Assembly (NCBI RefSeq): GCF_014837295.1
Contig: NZ_JACYHB010000001.1
Span: 1-64,000, forward strand
Length of the DNA: 64,000 bases
Direction of reading: 5' to 3'
DNA from: Cellulosimicrobium arenosum
GTDB taxonomy: Bacteria > Actinomycetota > Actinomycetes > Actinomycetales > Cellulomonadaceae
This document shows positions 29,333 through 38,245 of this stretch, one piece after another. The translations under genes were made by a program, and so were the position numbers. The notes under the pieces were generated by a model. That model was given only the letters and a program-made list of their open reading frames with translations. It was not told where the DNA came from and made no database searches. Position 1 is the stretch's first letter. Every line of letters begins with the position of its first letter.

Positions 29333-29869
29333 TCATCGCTCGTCCGGCGACCCCACGGACGTCACGGTCCCGGCCCGGGCGCCGCGACGTCGCCGGGCGA
29401 CCATCAGCATCCCCACGACCGCGCCGACCAGCAGGAGGAGAGCGGCCGCACCCCACGGCGAGCCGGTCACGGCCGCCGTGGCCGCGACCCACGCCGCCCA
29501 GCCGACGGTCGCGTAGATCGTCGCGTGGACCACGCAGCCAACGAGCATCGCCGGCAGGTACCGCGCGAACGGCATCCGCACGACGCCCGCCGCTGCGTTG
29601 ACCACCGTCTTCGTGCCGGTCGCGAGGAACGACGCGGGGACGGCGACGACCCCCCAGCGTCGTAGCACGGCGATGCCGCGCGCGGTCGAGGCGCCGGAGA
29701 GCCAGGCGTGCACGCGCGCCACCCAGGGGCGCACGGGGCGGCTGTGGTCGAGCGACCACACGGTGACCAGACGGGCGAGCCAGTACGTCGCCTGCGTGCG
29801 GACGAGGACGACACCGAAGAAGAACGCGAACAGGATCGCGAACGGGGCGTCGTCCAGGGAGTCGGGCAC
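29333..29869 (-). CDS. DedA/VTT-like small membrane protein
   Basis: A 178-residue membrane protein with about four hydrophobic segments. The region RRWGVVAVPASFLATGTKTVVNAAAGVVRMPFARYLPAMLVG resembles the DedA/VTT pattern (re-entrant G.kt.vn..AG...m....F), though it lacks the canonical Arg-Pro motif, so function may differ. DedA proteins scramble or transport lipids and support envelope homeostasis. GTG 29869 begins one base after the zur stop. It ends in a basic tail whose stop overlaps an ATG of the hydrolase. Assignment is by pattern only. Confidence 0.6.
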   Translation of the reverse strand: MPDSLDDAPFAILFAFFFGVVLVRTQATYWLARLVTVWSLDHSRPVRPWVARVHAWLSGASTARGIAVLRRWGVVAVPASFLATGTKTVVNAAAGVVRMPFARYLPAMLVGCVVHATIYATVGWAAWVAATAAVTGSPWGAAALLLLVGAVVGMLMVARRRRGARAGTVTSVGSPDER

Positions 29870-29870
29870 G

Positions 29871-30275
29871 TCAGGACCGTGCGCCGTCGACCGGTCCCGG
29901 CACGGCCGCACAGCTCGCGCACGTGCCGAACAGCTCGATCGTGTGCTGGATGTCGGTGAATCCGTGCGACGTGCCGACCTGGGTCGCCCAGGCCTCGACC
30001 GTGGGGCCGTCGATCTCGACGGTGCGCCCGCAGGTGCGGCACACGAGGTGGTGGTGGTGCTCGCGCCGCTCGCAGCGGCGGTAGAGGTTCTCGCCCTCCT
30101 CCGTGCGCAGCACGTCGACCTCGCCGCCGTCCGCGAGCGACTGGAGCGTGCGGTAGACGGTCGCGAGCCCGACCCCGTCGCCGCGTGCGCGCAGCAGCTC
30201 GTGGAGCTGTTGCGCGCTGCGGAAGTCGTCGAGGTCGTCGAGCGCGTCCGTCACGGCGGCGCGCTGGCGGGTCAT
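29871..30275 (-). CDS. zur: Fur-family regulator, probably Zur
   Basis: A 134-residue Fur-family repressor. The winged helix (1-75) holds MTRQRAAVTDALDD, the recognition segment GVGLATVYRTLQSLAD and EGENLYRRCERREHHHHLVC. The structural zinc site is CRTC plus CASC near the C terminus. Location directly after znuA-znuC-znuB and a Zur-like palindrome at the operon promoter point to zinc rather than iron sensing. I chose the ATG at 30275, which overlaps the permease TGA (ATGA); a GTG at 30284 is possible. The repressor thus controls its own operon. Confidence 0.85.
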   Translation of the reverse strand: MTRQRAAVTDALDDLDDFRSAQQLHELLRARGDGVGLATVYRTLQSLADGGEVDVLRTEEGENLYRRCERREHHHHLVCRTCGRTVEIDGPTVEAWATQVGTSHGFTDIQHTIELFGTCASCAAVPGPVDGARS

Positions 30276-31240
30276 GCGTTGCACGTGTCACCTCCCGGTC
30301 CCGTGGTGGTCGTGGCCTTGCCCGGTCGCCCGGTGGCGTCGAGCTCGAGGTCGTCCGGGATGTCGGGGTGCGGGTCGTGCGCCGGGTGCGGGCGCCGCCG
30401 CACGACGACGGCGCGGCCCAGCGAGATCACGAGGTAGACCCCGAGCGCGAGCACGACGATCATCGCGCCGGGGGAGAGGTAGTACCAGTAGGTGATGGTC
30501 AGGCCGGCGACGCAGACGACGACGCCCACGACCGACGCGACGAGCATGGTGCGACGGAACGAGCGGGTGAGGAGCTGCGCGACGGCGACCGGCACGATCA
30601 TGAGCGCGCTGACCAGGAGCAGGCCCACGACCCGCATGGCGACCGTCACGGTCAGTGCGGCGACGACCGCGACCGCGATGTTGAGCGCGCGGACCGGCAG
30701 GCCGGACGCGCGCGCGAACTCCTCGTCCTGGCTCACGGAGAACAGCGCGGCGCGCAGGCCGAGCCCGACGAGCAGGATGACCGCGCTCAGCACGACCGTC
30801 AGCACGAGGTCCGCCGTGGTGACGGTCGAGATCGACCCGAAGAGGTACTGCATGAGACTTCCGGAGGAGCCTCCCGCGATCCCGATGAGCAGGACGCCGC
30901 CCGCGATGCCGCCGTAGAACAGCAGGGCGAGCGCGAGGTCTCCGCTCGTGCGGCCGCGCTCGCGCACGATCTCGATCGCGACGGCGCCGATCACCGCCGC
31001 GACGACGGCGCCGGGGATCGCGAGCACGTCGGCGGGCACGAGACCCATGGCGGCGCCGACGAGCCAGCCGAGCGCGACGCCGGTGAGCGCGACGTGGCCG
31101 ATCCCGTCGCCGAGCAGCGCGAGGCGGCGCTGCACCAGGTAGGTGCCCACGACGGGGGCGCTGACGCCGACGAGGATCGCGGCGAGGAGTGCGCGCTGCA
31201 TGAGCGGGTCCGTGAGCATCGCGGTGAGCTCGCTGATCAT
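30272..31240 (-). CDS. znuB: zinc/manganese ABC transporter permease
   Basis: A 322-residue ABC-3 family membrane permease with about eight or nine hydrophobic helices. Signatures include DGIGHVALTGVALGWLVGA and SLMQYLFGSISTV, and the coupling region EEFARASGLPVRALN that contacts the ATPase. It forms the channel for Zn2+ delivered by ZnuA. The C-terminal 40 residues form a hydrophilic tail with several His (RRRPHPAHDPHPD), possibly a cytoplasmic metal-binding stretch. Overlapping ATGA junctions join it to znuC upstream and zur downstream. Confidence 0.88.
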   Translation of the reverse strand: MISELTAMLTDPLMQRALLAAILVGVSAPVVGTYLVQRRLALLGDGIGHVALTGVALGWLVGAAMGLVPADVLAIPGAVVAAVIGAVAIEIVRERGRTSGDLALALLFYGGIAGGVLLIGIAGGSSGSLMQYLFGSISTVTTADLVLTVVLSAVILLVGLGLRAALFSVSQDEEFARASGLPVRALNIAVAVVAALTVTVAMRVVGLLLVSALMIVPVAVAQLLTRSFRRTMLVASVVGVVVCVAGLTITYWYYLSPGAMIVVLALGVYLVISLGRAVVVRRRPHPAHDPHPDIPDDLELDATGRPGKATTTTGPGGDTCNA

Positions 31241-32070
31241 GAGTCCGTCCTCGGTCCGTGCGTGGTCTCTCGGTCGGGCTGCCAGGAGTCCTCGAGGCCG
31301 AGGTGGGGCGCGGTCCCGGCCGGGTCCGCGGGGGCGTGCGGGTGCAGGTGCTGGTGCGCGGCGCTCGCGTGCCCGACGGCGGGGCGCGGCGGGGCGCCGT
31401 CGTGCACCACCCTGCCGTGCCGCAGGACGACGGCACGGCCGACCAGGGGCGCGAGCGCGCCGAGCTCGTGGAGCACGACGAGCACGGTGAGCCCGTCGCC
31501 GACGAGCCGGGTCATTGTCGTGGCGAAGGCCTGCTGGCTCGGTGCGTCGACCCCGGCGACCGGCTCGTCCAGGACGAGCAGGTCCGGCTCGCGCACCAGG
31601 GCACGGGCGATGAGCACCCGCTGCTGCTGGCCGCCCGAGAGCTCGGAGGTCGCGCTCTCGGCCCGGTCGGCGAGGCCGACGAGGTCGAGCGCCGCGGCGG
31701 CCCGGTCGCGCCAGTCGCGCGGCAGGCGCAGCCGGGAGCGGCTCAGGAGCCCGGACGCGACCACCTCGGCCGCCGTCGACGGCATGCCCGACTGCGCGCT
31801 GACGCGCTGCGGGACGTAGCCGAGCCGGGTCCACGGGACACGGGGGCCGAGCGGGGTGCCGAACAGCTCGACGCTGCCGGCCGCGAGGGGCGTGACGCCC
31901 ACGAGAGAGCGTACGAGCGTCGACTTTCCCGAGCCGTTCGCACCGAGCAGCGCGACCATCTCGCCGCCGCGGACGTCGAGGTCGATGCCGCGCAGGATCT
32001 CGCTGCCACCGAGCCGCACGCGCACGCCACGCGCCGAGATCAAGGGCGCCGCCGGGTCAGGAGCGCTCAT
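31237..32070 (-). CDS. znuC: zinc/manganese ABC transporter ATP-binding protein
   Basis: A 277-residue ABC ATPase. Walker A is GANGSGKST (about 44-52), the signature is LSGGQQQRVLIARAL (about 144-158), and Walker B is LLVLDEPVAGVD. It energises uptake by the neighbouring permease. After the domain, the tail AVGHASAAHQHLHPHAPAD is His-rich, as in several zinc importers. ATG 32070 overlaps the znuA stop (ATGA); its own stop overlaps the permease start, so stoichiometric translation is likely. Confidence 0.9.
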   Translation of the reverse strand: MSAPDPAAPLISARGVRVRLGGSEILRGIDLDVRGGEMVALLGANGSGKSTLVRSLVGVTPLAAGSVELFGTPLGPRVPWTRLGYVPQRVSAQSGMPSTAAEVVASGLLSRSRLRLPRDWRDRAAAALDLVGLADRAESATSELSGGQQQRVLIARALVREPDLLVLDEPVAGVDAPSQQAFATTMTRLVGDGLTVLVVLHELGALAPLVGRAVVLRHGRVVHDGAPPRPAVGHASAAHQHLHPHAPADPAGTAPHLGLEDSWQPDRETTHGPRTDS

Positions 32071-33047
32071 CCGCACACGAGCCCGGAGGTCAGGGCGTCG
32101 AGGTTGCTCTGCATGACCTCACGGTAGTCCGTCGCACCGTCCGCCAGGCTCTCGATCGGGTCGAGCACCTGGGCGTCGACCCCGAGGTCGTCCGCGAGGG
32201 TCTGGGTGACCTTGGGGCTGGTGAGCGTCTCGAAGTAGAGCGTGGTGACGCCCGCGTCGCGCACCACCTCGCCGACCTCGCGGAGCCGGGCGGGTGAGGG
32301 CTCGGCCTCGGGGTCGATCCCGGCGATCCCCACCTGGTCGAGGTCGTAGCGCTCGGCGAGGTAGCCGAACGCCTCGTGCGACGTGACGAGCGTCGCGCCC
32401 GCGCACGGGGCGAGCGTGTCGGCGTACTCGGCGTCGAGGTCGTCGAGCGACGAGGTGAGCTCCGCGGCGTTGGCCGCGTACTCGTCCGCGTGGTCGGGGT
32501 CGGCTGTGGACAGCTCGGCGGCGACCTCGTCCCCGACGGCCGCCAGACGGGTCGGGTCGAGCCAGAAGTGCGGGTCGAGCGCGCCGTGGTCGTGGTCGTC
32601 CTCGTGCTCGGCGTGCTCGTGCTCGTCGTGCTCGACGTCGTCCTGACCGCCCGGGGCCCCGGCACCGTTCGGGTGCTCCTCGAGGTGCGCCGCTCCTGCG
32701 GCGTCGACCACGTGCTCCGGCGCGCGCTGCTCCACGCCCTCGTCGACCGCGGGCTGGAAGCCCGAGAGATAGACGACGAGGTCGGCGTCGCCGATCTCGC
32801 GGACCTGCGCGGGAGCGAGCTCGAGGTCGTGCGGCTCGGCGGCGGGCGGGGTGAGGTTGGAGACCGCGACGTGCGGGCCGCCTACCTGCTCGGCGACGTA
32901 CTGCAGGGGGTAGAAGGACGCGAGCACCTGGAGCCGCCCGTCGTCGGCCGCACCGGCCCCGGTCGAGCAGCCGGCGACGACGAGGCTGGTGGCGAGGACG
33001 GCTGCACCGACGGACGCCCGACGGCGCGGGGCGGGGGATGGGATCAT
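32067..33047 (-). CDS. znuA: zinc ABC transporter substrate-binding lipoprotein
   Basis: A 326-residue lipoprotein of the cluster A-I metal-binding family. The lipobox LVVAGC places the lipidated Cys at 27. Metal ligands are expected from His in AEPHDLELAP, His in DPHFWLDP, His in TSHEAFGYLA and the late Asp/Glu (IDPEAEPS). The acidic His-rich loop EHDEHEHAEHEDDHDHG between the first two is diagnostic of zinc rather than manganese binding proteins. I chose the ATG at 33047 because GACAAT ends 7 bases upstream, giving a leaderless mRNA; an ATG at 33056 overlaps that -10. Confidence 0.9.
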   Translation of the reverse strand: MIPSPAPRRRASVGAAVLATSLVVAGCSTGAGAADDGRLQVLASFYPLQYVAEQVGGPHVAVSNLTPPAAEPHDLELAPAQVREIGDADLVVYLSGFQPAVDEGVEQRAPEHVVDAAGAAHLEEHPNGAGAPGGQDDVEHDEHEHAEHEDDHDHGALDPHFWLDPTRLAAVGDEVAAELSTADPDHADEYAANAAELTSSLDDLDAEYADTLAPCAGATLVTSHEAFGYLAERYDLDQVGIAGIDPEAEPSPARLREVGEVVRDAGVTTLYFETLTSPKVTQTLADDLGVDAQVLDPIESLADGATDYREVMQSNLDALTSGLVCG

Positions 33048-33054
33048 GGTCTCC

Positions 33055-33084
33055 ATTGTCCGCCTTAGTGAGAATGAATGTCAA
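33055..33084 (-). promoter_or_regulatory. znuA promoter with Zur-like operator
   Basis: On the minus strand TTGACA (33084-33079), an 18-base spacer and GACAAT (33060-33055) form a strong promoter. The palindrome TGACATTCATTCTCA (33083-33069) covers the -35 and resembles actinobacterial Zur boxes (TGAAAATGATTTTCA-like). Zinc-loaded Zur would occlude RNA polymerase. Confidence 0.7.
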
Positions 33085-33220
33085 AACCACTCCCGGTGAA
33101 GTTCCCGGTGCGGACGGTCACCGGCAGGTAGTGTGGTCGGTCGGCGCCGACGCGGCGCCCGCCCACCCGTCCAGCCCCCACGAGCCACGTGCGGGGCCGT
33201 GAGCTCCAGGAGTGATGTCA

Positions 33221-34618
33221 GTGGCCGCTGTGCCCTCGCCCACCGCCCGTCTCGACGCCGTCGTCTCCCTCGCCAAGCGGCGCGGGTTCGTCTTCCCGTC
33301 GGGCGAGATCTACGGAGGAACGCGCTCCGCGTGGGACTACGGACCCCTGGGCACCGAGCTCAAGGAGAACATCAAGAAGCAGTGGTGGCGATCGACCGTC
33401 ACGAGCCGCGACGACGTCGTCGGCCTCGACTCGTCGGTGATCCTGCCACGCCAGGTGTGGGTCGCCTCGGGCCACGTCGGCGTCTTCACCGACCCGCTGA
33501 CGGAGTGCCTGAACTGCCACAAGCGGTTCCGCGAGGACCACATGATCGAGGAGTTCGAGGAGAAGAAGGGCCGCGCCCCGGAAGGCGGCCTCGCCGAGAT
33601 CGCGTGCCCCAACTGCGGGACGCGCGGCCGGTGGACCGAGCCGCGCGAGTTCAACATGATGCTCAAGACGCACCTCGGTCCCGTCGAGGACGAGTCCGGG
33701 CTGCACTACCTGCGCCCCGAGACCGCGCAGGGCATCTTCGTGAACTTCGCGAACGTGATGGGTGCGAGCCGCAAGAAGCCGCCGTTCGGCATCGGCCAGA
33801 TCGGCAAGTCGTTCCGCAACGAGATCACCCCGGGCAACTTCATCTTCCGCACGCGCGAGTTCGAGCAGATGGAGATGGAGTTCTTCGTCGAGCCCGGGAC
33901 CGACGAGCAGTGGCACCAGTACTGGATCGAGGCCCGCACCGACTGGTACGTCGACCTCGGCATCGCGCGTGACAACCTGCGCCTCTACGAGCACCCGAAG
34001 GAGAAGCTGTCGCACTACTCGACCCGCACGGTCGACATCGAGTACCGCTTCGGCTTCCAGGGCTCCGAGTGGGGCGAGCTCGAGGGCATCGCGAACCGCA
34101 CCGACTTCGACCTCAGGACCCACGCGGAGCACTCGGGCAAGGACCTGTCGTACTTCGACCAGACCAAGAACGAGCGCTGGGTGCCGTACGTCATCGAGCC
34201 CGCCGCCGGCCTGACGCGCTCGCTCATGGCGTTCCTCGTCGAGGCGTACACCGAGGACGAGGCGCCCAACGCGAAGGGCGGGGTGGACAAGCGCACCGTG
34301 CTCCGGCTCGACCACCGCCTCGCGCCGGTCAAGGCCGCCGTGCTGCCGCTGAGCCGCAACGAGCAGCTCTCGCCCAAGGCGAAGGACCTCGCGGCCGAGC
34401 TGCGGAAGTACTGGAACGTCGACTTCGACGACGCCGGTGCGATCGGTCGTCGGTACCGTCGCCAGGACGAGATCGGCACGCCGTTCTGCATCACGGTGGA
34501 CTTCGACACCCTCGACGACCACGCGGTCACCATCCGTCATCGCGACTCGATGGCCCAGGAGCGGGTGGCGCTGGACAAGGTCAGCGAGTACCTGGGCGGG
34601 CACCTGCTCGGCTCCTGA
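33221..34618 (+). CDS. glyS: glycyl-tRNA synthetase (alpha2 type)
   Basis: Class II synthetase that charges tRNA-Gly. The 465 residues contain the N-terminal [23 protein letters not shown] signature, split by me as [12 protein letters not shown] and SAWDYGPLG. They also hold a CxxC pair (CLNC and CPNC, residues about 95 and 128) forming a zinc site, and motif 2 ([20 protein letters not shown]). Motif 3 ([10 protein letters not shown]) and the anticodon-binding domain follow. The GTG at 33221 has AGGAG 8 bases upstream (33208-33212). GTG 33212 and ATG 33215 overlap or abut that site. TAGTGT at 33129-33134 is a possible -10. Confidence 0.93.
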   Translation: MAAVPSPTARLDAVVSLAKRRGFVFPSGEIYGGTRSAWDYGPLGTELKENIKKQWWRSTVTSRDDVVGLDSSVILPRQVWVASGHVGVFTDPLTECLNCHKRFREDHMIEEFEEKKGRAPEGGLAEIACPNCGTRGRWTEPREFNMMLKTHLGPVEDESGLHYLRPETAQGIFVNFANVMGASRKKPPFGIGQIGKSFRNEITPGNFIFRTREFEQMEMEFFVEPGTDEQWHQYWIEARTDWYVDLGIARDNLRLYEHPKEKLSHYSTRTVDIEYRFGFQGSEWGELEGIANRTDFDLRTHAEHSGKDLSYFDQTKNERWVPYVIEPAAGLTRSLMAFLVEAYTEDEAPNAKGGVDKRTVLRLDHRLAPVKAAVLPLSRNEQLSPKAKDLAAELRKYWNVDFDDAGAIGRRYRRQDEIGTPFCITVDFDTLDDHAVTIRHRDSMAQERVALDKVSEYLGGHLLGS

Positions 34619-34744
34619 GCGTCCGTGCCGGTCAGCTCCCGACCTTGCGGTTGCCCCGCCCGACGAGCACGAGCACGACGCCGACGACGATCGCGACGAC
34701 GCCGGAGCTCCCTGTCGATGGGTGGTGGGAGTGCCAACCACCGA

Positions 34745-34768
34745 GGGCGGGGCCTCGCGGCCCCGCCC
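34745..34768. terminator. hairpin terminator between glyS and the small membrane gene
   Basis: GGGCGGGGCC (34745-34754), loop TCGC and GGCCCCGCCC (34759-34768) form a perfect 10-bp stem. It lies between convergent genes and can serve both strands. Confidence 0.75.
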
Positions 34769-34817
34769 CCGGACGGTAAGTGTCCGCCGGACGGCGGAGC
34801 CCCTGCTTCTCGTTGCG

Positions 34818-34976
34818 CTAGCGCGCGGCGCCCTTCGCCCGGTTCAGCAGACCGATGACGAGGCTCACGACGAGAACGGCGATGCCGATCCAGATGAGCA
34901 CCTTGGCAGCTTCGATGGCGACGCCCAGAATGAGCAGCACCGCACCGACGATGACGAGGATGAGCCAGAGAGGCAT
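34818..34976 (-). CDS. small two-helix membrane protein
   Basis: A 52-residue protein made almost wholly of hydrophobic residues: MPLWLILVIVGAVLLILGVA, then EAAKVLIWIGIAVLVVSLVI and a basic end NRAKGAAR. Short proteins of this pattern are common and conserved in actinobacteria, with unknown role. GGAAGGGA lies a few bases upstream of the ATG, supporting translation. It is divergent from dusB. The same frame stays open for 61 codons after its TAG (to 34632) and includes another hydrophobic stretch, but without a start codon. Confidence 0.65.
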   Translation of the reverse strand: MPLWLILVIVGAVLLILGVAIEAAKVLIWIGIAVLVVSLVIGLLNRAKGAAR

Positions 34977-35078
34977 GTTGTCCCTTCCGTCCTTGTCCGA
35001 CACGGATTGCCGAACCACGGAATGCTGGCACAGGTCGGTGTCGCTCGCTCGTCGAGCGGTGGGTCGGCCCGGTGATGG

Positions 35079-35084
35079 GACAAT
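35079..35084 (+). promoter_or_regulatory. dusB: -10 element of leaderless dusB transcript
   Basis: GACAAT ends 7 bases before the GTG at 35092, with no ribosome binding site. Confidence 0.5.
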
Positions 35085-35091
35085 GGGACGC

Positions 35092-36303
35092 GTGACCGCC
35101 ACGACCTCCCCTCTCGCGGCGCGCACGGAGTCGTCCCGTGTGCTGCCTCCGCTGCACATCGGCCCGCACGTGATCGAGACCCCGGTGGTCCTCGCACCGA
35201 TGGCCGGCGTGACCAACCGGGCGTTCCGCACGCTCTGCCGCGAGGCCGGTGCGAGCACGGGCGAGCATCCCGGACTGTTCGTCGCGGAGATGGTCACGAG
35301 CCGTGCGCTGGTCGAGCGCAACCCGGAGGCGCTGCGTATCGTCACGTTCGGCGCCGACGAGTCCCCGCGGTCCGCCCAGGTGTACGGGGTGGACCCGGTC
35401 ACCGTGCGGGAGGCCGTGCGGATCATCGTCGACGAGGACCGTGCGGACCACGTGGACCTGAACTTCGGCTGCCCGGTCCCCAAGGTGACGCGCCGTGGTG
35501 GAGGGGCCGCGCTGCCGTGGAAGCGGGACCTGTTCGCGGGGATCGTGCGCGCCGCGGTCGAGGCCGCGCGACCGGCCGGCGTCCCGGTCACGGTGAAGAT
35601 GCGCAAGGGCATCGACGACGACCACCTGACGTACCTCGAGGCGGGCCGCGTCGCCCAGGACCTCGGTGCGGCCGCGGTGGCCCTGCACGCGCGCACCGCT
35701 GCCCAGCACTACTCGGGCACGGCGGAGTGGGAGGCGGTCGCCCGTCTCAAGGAGACCGTCACGGACGTCCCGGTGCTCGGCAACGGCGACATCTGGTCCG
35801 CCGAGGACGCGCTGCGCATGGTGCACGAGACCGGGTGCGACGGCGTCGTCGTCGGTCGCGGCTGCCAGGGGCGGCCCTGGCTCTTCGCCGACCTCGCCGC
35901 GGCCTTCGCGGGACGGCCCGACCGCGTGCGCCCGGGGCTCCGCGAGGTCGCCGGCACGCTCTACCGCCACGGCGAGCTGATGATCGACTACTTCGACGGG
36001 GACGAGGGCAAGGGCATGCGCGACCTGCGCAAGCACATGGCCTGGTACCTCAAGGGGTATCCCGTCGGGGGTGACGCACGGCGTGCGCTCGCGATGGTCT
36101 CGACCCTTGCCGAGCTGCGAGCGCTGCTCGACGACCTCGACCTCGACTCCCCGTACCCGGGCGAGCCCGCGGAGGGGCAGCGCGGCCGTGCCGGGTCTCC
36201 CAGGCAGCCGCACCTGCCCTACGGCTGGCTCGACTCGCGCGAGCTCGACGGCGCGTTCGCCGAGCGGCTGCGCGAGGCCGAGCTGAGCGTCTCGGGCGGC
36301 TGA
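35092..36303 (+). CDS. dusB: tRNA-dihydrouridine synthase
   Basis: FMN-dependent enzyme that reduces uridines in the tRNA D-loop. The 403-residue protein has the TIM-barrel motifs VLAPMAGVTNRAFR (FMN site, about 28-41), NFGCPVPKVTRRGGGA with the catalytic Cys, VKMRKGID, LHARTAAQHYSG and GNGDIWSAEDAL. The C-terminal helical tRNA-binding domain extends from about 300, with KHMAWYLKGYP. It belongs to the DusB group common in actinobacteria. The GTG at 35092 is set by the leaderless promoter; the ATG 9 bases earlier lies within the -10 spacing. Confidence 0.92.
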   Translation: MTATTSPLAARTESSRVLPPLHIGPHVIETPVVLAPMAGVTNRAFRTLCREAGASTGEHPGLFVAEMVTSRALVERNPEALRIVTFGADESPRSAQVYGVDPVTVREAVRIIVDEDRADHVDLNFGCPVPKVTRRGGGAALPWKRDLFAGIVRAAVEAARPAGVPVTVKMRKGIDDDHLTYLEAGRVAQDLGAAAVALHARTAAQHYSGTAEWEAVARLKETVTDVPVLGNGDIWSAEDALRMVHETGCDGVVVGRGCQGRPWLFADLAAAFAGRPDRVRPGLREVAGTLYRHGELMIDYFDGDEGKGMRDLRKHMAWYLKGYPVGGDARRALAMVSTLAELRALLDDLDLDSPYPGEPAEGQRGRAGSPRQPHLPYGWLDSRELDGAFAERLREAELSVSGG

Positions 36304-36321
36304 CGCCCAGGGAACGGCCGC

Positions 36322-36349
36322 GGCCGGGGCCCTGCTGCAGGACCCGGCC
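36322..36349. terminator. imperfect GC-rich hairpin between convergent genes
   Basis: GGCCGGGGCCCTG (36322-36334) folds onto CAGGACCCGGCC (about 36338-36349) with one bulge. It separates dusB from the convergent glycosidase gene. Confidence 0.45.
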
Positions 36350-36356
36350 GGCCGGT

Positions 36357-38180
36357 TCAGCGCGTGCGGAGCCAGACCGTCGTGTCGGACGGCACGCGCA
36401 CCTGCGGGTCGGCGGAGCGGTCCGTCGTCACGGGGCCGGACGCGACGAGCACCTCGACGCCGCCGGGCAGGTCGACGGGCTCGTCCCCGAGGTTCGCGAC
36501 GACGACGACGTCCCGGTTGCGGAACGCGATCACGTCGGCCGAGGCGGCGTAGCGCTCGACCCAGGCGAGGTCGCCGCCCCCGAGGCGCTCGGCGCGGCGC
36601 GTCGCGAGCGCCGCGCGGTACGTCTCGTAGGTCGAGCCCTCGACGCCCCGCTGGACGTCGGCGGCGTAGCGCCCGTACGACTCGGGCTGGGGGAGCCAGG
36701 TCTTCCCGCTCGGACCGAACCCGTAGCCTGCAGCGGCCGCCTCCCAGGGCATCGGGATGCGGCAGCCGTCGCGACCTGCCTCGGCGCGCCGGGTGCGGAA
36801 GAACGCCGGGTCCTGCCGGACGTCGTCCGGCAGGGTCGTGTGCTCGGGGAGCCCCAGCTCCTCGCCCTGGTAGAGGTAGGACGAGCCGGGCAGGCCGAGC
36901 ATGAGCAGCGAGGCCGCGCGGGCGCGGCGCAGCCCGAGCGCCTCGTCGGGCTGCGGGTCGCTCGCGAAGAGCCCGTTGGGACGCGCCCCCGGCTCGGCGA
37001 GCCCGAGACGCGTGGCGTGGCGCACGACGTCGTGGTTGGACAGCACCCACGTCGTGGGCGCCCCGACCGCGTCGTTCGCGTGCAGCGACGCGGCGACGAC
37101 GCGTCGTAGCGCGGGGGCCGACCAGCCGGTCGTGAGGAACGAGAAGTTGAACGCCTGGTGCATCTCGTCCGGGCGGACGTAGCGCGCGAGCCGCGAGAGC
37201 GGCTCGACCCACGCCTCGGCGACGAGCGCGCGGTCGCCGTCGTACCCGGCGAGCACGCGGTGCCAGGACCGGTAGATCTCGTGCACTCCGTCCTGGTCGA
37301 ACATCGGCCCGGAGTTCCCGGCGCCGGTCGAGCCGTCCTCGGGGGCGCCCGCGTCGGTCGCCCCCTCGGTGCCCTCGACCATGGAGACGCTGCCGTCCCA
37401 GTCGGGCAGGCCGTCGGCCTTGATCATGCCGTGCGCGACGTCGACACGGAACCCGTCCACGCCCTTGTCGAGCCAGAACCGCAGGACGCCCTCGAAGTCG
37501 TCACGGACCTCGGGGTTGGTCCAGTCCAGGTCGGGCTGGGACGAGTCGAACAGGTGCAGGTACCACTGGCCGGGGACCTCGCCGACGGCGCCGGTGACGG
37601 GGTGGGCGTCCGCGCCGGCCGTGACGCGCGTCCACGCCGGTCCGCCGAAGATCGACTGCCAGTTGTTCGGGGGCAGCTCGCCGTGCTCGCCGCGGCCCTC
37701 GCGGAACAGGTAGCGAGCGCGCTCGGGGGATCGCTCCGGCGTGGCCAGCGCGGCCCGGAACCAGGCGTGCTGGTCCGACGTGTGGTTGGGGACGAGGTCG
37801 ACGACCACGCGCATGCCGCGCGCGTGCGCCTGTGCGAGCAGCTCGTCGAAGTCCGCGAGCGTGCCGAACAGCGGGTCGACGTCGCGGTAGTCGGCGACGT
37901 CGTAGCCCGCGTCCTTCTGGGGTGAGCGGTAGAACGGGCTGAGCCACACGGCGTCGATCCCCAGCTCTGCCAGGTGGTCGAGCCGCGCCGTGATGCCGGG
38001 CAGGTCACCGATCCCGTCGCCGTCGCCGTCGGCGAACGATCGCGGGTAGACCTGGTAGATCACGGCGTCGCGCCACCACCGCGGGGCGTCGCCGGGACCG
38101 ACGTGCACGAGGTCGCCGGCCGCGAGCGGGGCGCGGGTCGAGGAGTCGGTCGCAGGCGCGATCGAATCGATACGAGTCAT
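36357..38180 (-). CDS. GH13 alpha-glucosidase (oligo-1,6/maltase type)
   Basis: A 607-residue glycoside hydrolase of family 13. The four GH13 conserved regions are DLVPNHTSD, GFRVDVAHG with nucleophile Asp247, LVAEAWVE with acid/base Glu322, and SNHDVVRH with Asp384. The start WWRDAVIYQVYPRSFADGDGDGIGDL and an N-terminal extension of about 34 residues are typical of actinobacterial AglA/MalL-like enzymes. There is no signal peptide, so it would split maltose and short maltodextrins imported by the adjacent ABC system. GAGGA precedes the ATG by about 11 bases. A LacI-type palindrome lies 68 bases upstream. Confidence 0.9.
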   Translation of the reverse strand: MTRIDSIAPATDSSTRAPLAAGDLVHVGPGDAPRWWRDAVIYQVYPRSFADGDGDGIGDLPGITARLDHLAELGIDAVWLSPFYRSPQKDAGYDVADYRDVDPLFGTLADFDELLAQAHARGMRVVVDLVPNHTSDQHAWFRAALATPERSPERARYLFREGRGEHGELPPNNWQSIFGGPAWTRVTAGADAHPVTGAVGEVPGQWYLHLFDSSQPDLDWTNPEVRDDFEGVLRFWLDKGVDGFRVDVAHGMIKADGLPDWDGSVSMVEGTEGATDAGAPEDGSTGAGNSGPMFDQDGVHEIYRSWHRVLAGYDGDRALVAEAWVEPLSRLARYVRPDEMHQAFNFSFLTTGWSAPALRRVVAASLHANDAVGAPTTWVLSNHDVVRHATRLGLAEPGARPNGLFASDPQPDEALGLRRARAASLLMLGLPGSSYLYQGEELGLPEHTTLPDDVRQDPAFFRTRRAEAGRDGCRIPMPWEAAAAGYGFGPSGKTWLPQPESYGRYAADVQRGVEGSTYETYRAALATRRAERLGGGDLAWVERYAASADVIAFRNRDVVVVANLGDEPVDLPGGVEVLVASGPVTTDRSADPQVRVPSDTTVWLRTR

Positions 38181-38245
38181 CAGGGGGAAGTCCTCACGTG
38201 CTTCAGGGGTGGGTGGTGGCAGCCCGGTGGGCGCCCGCTCATTCA

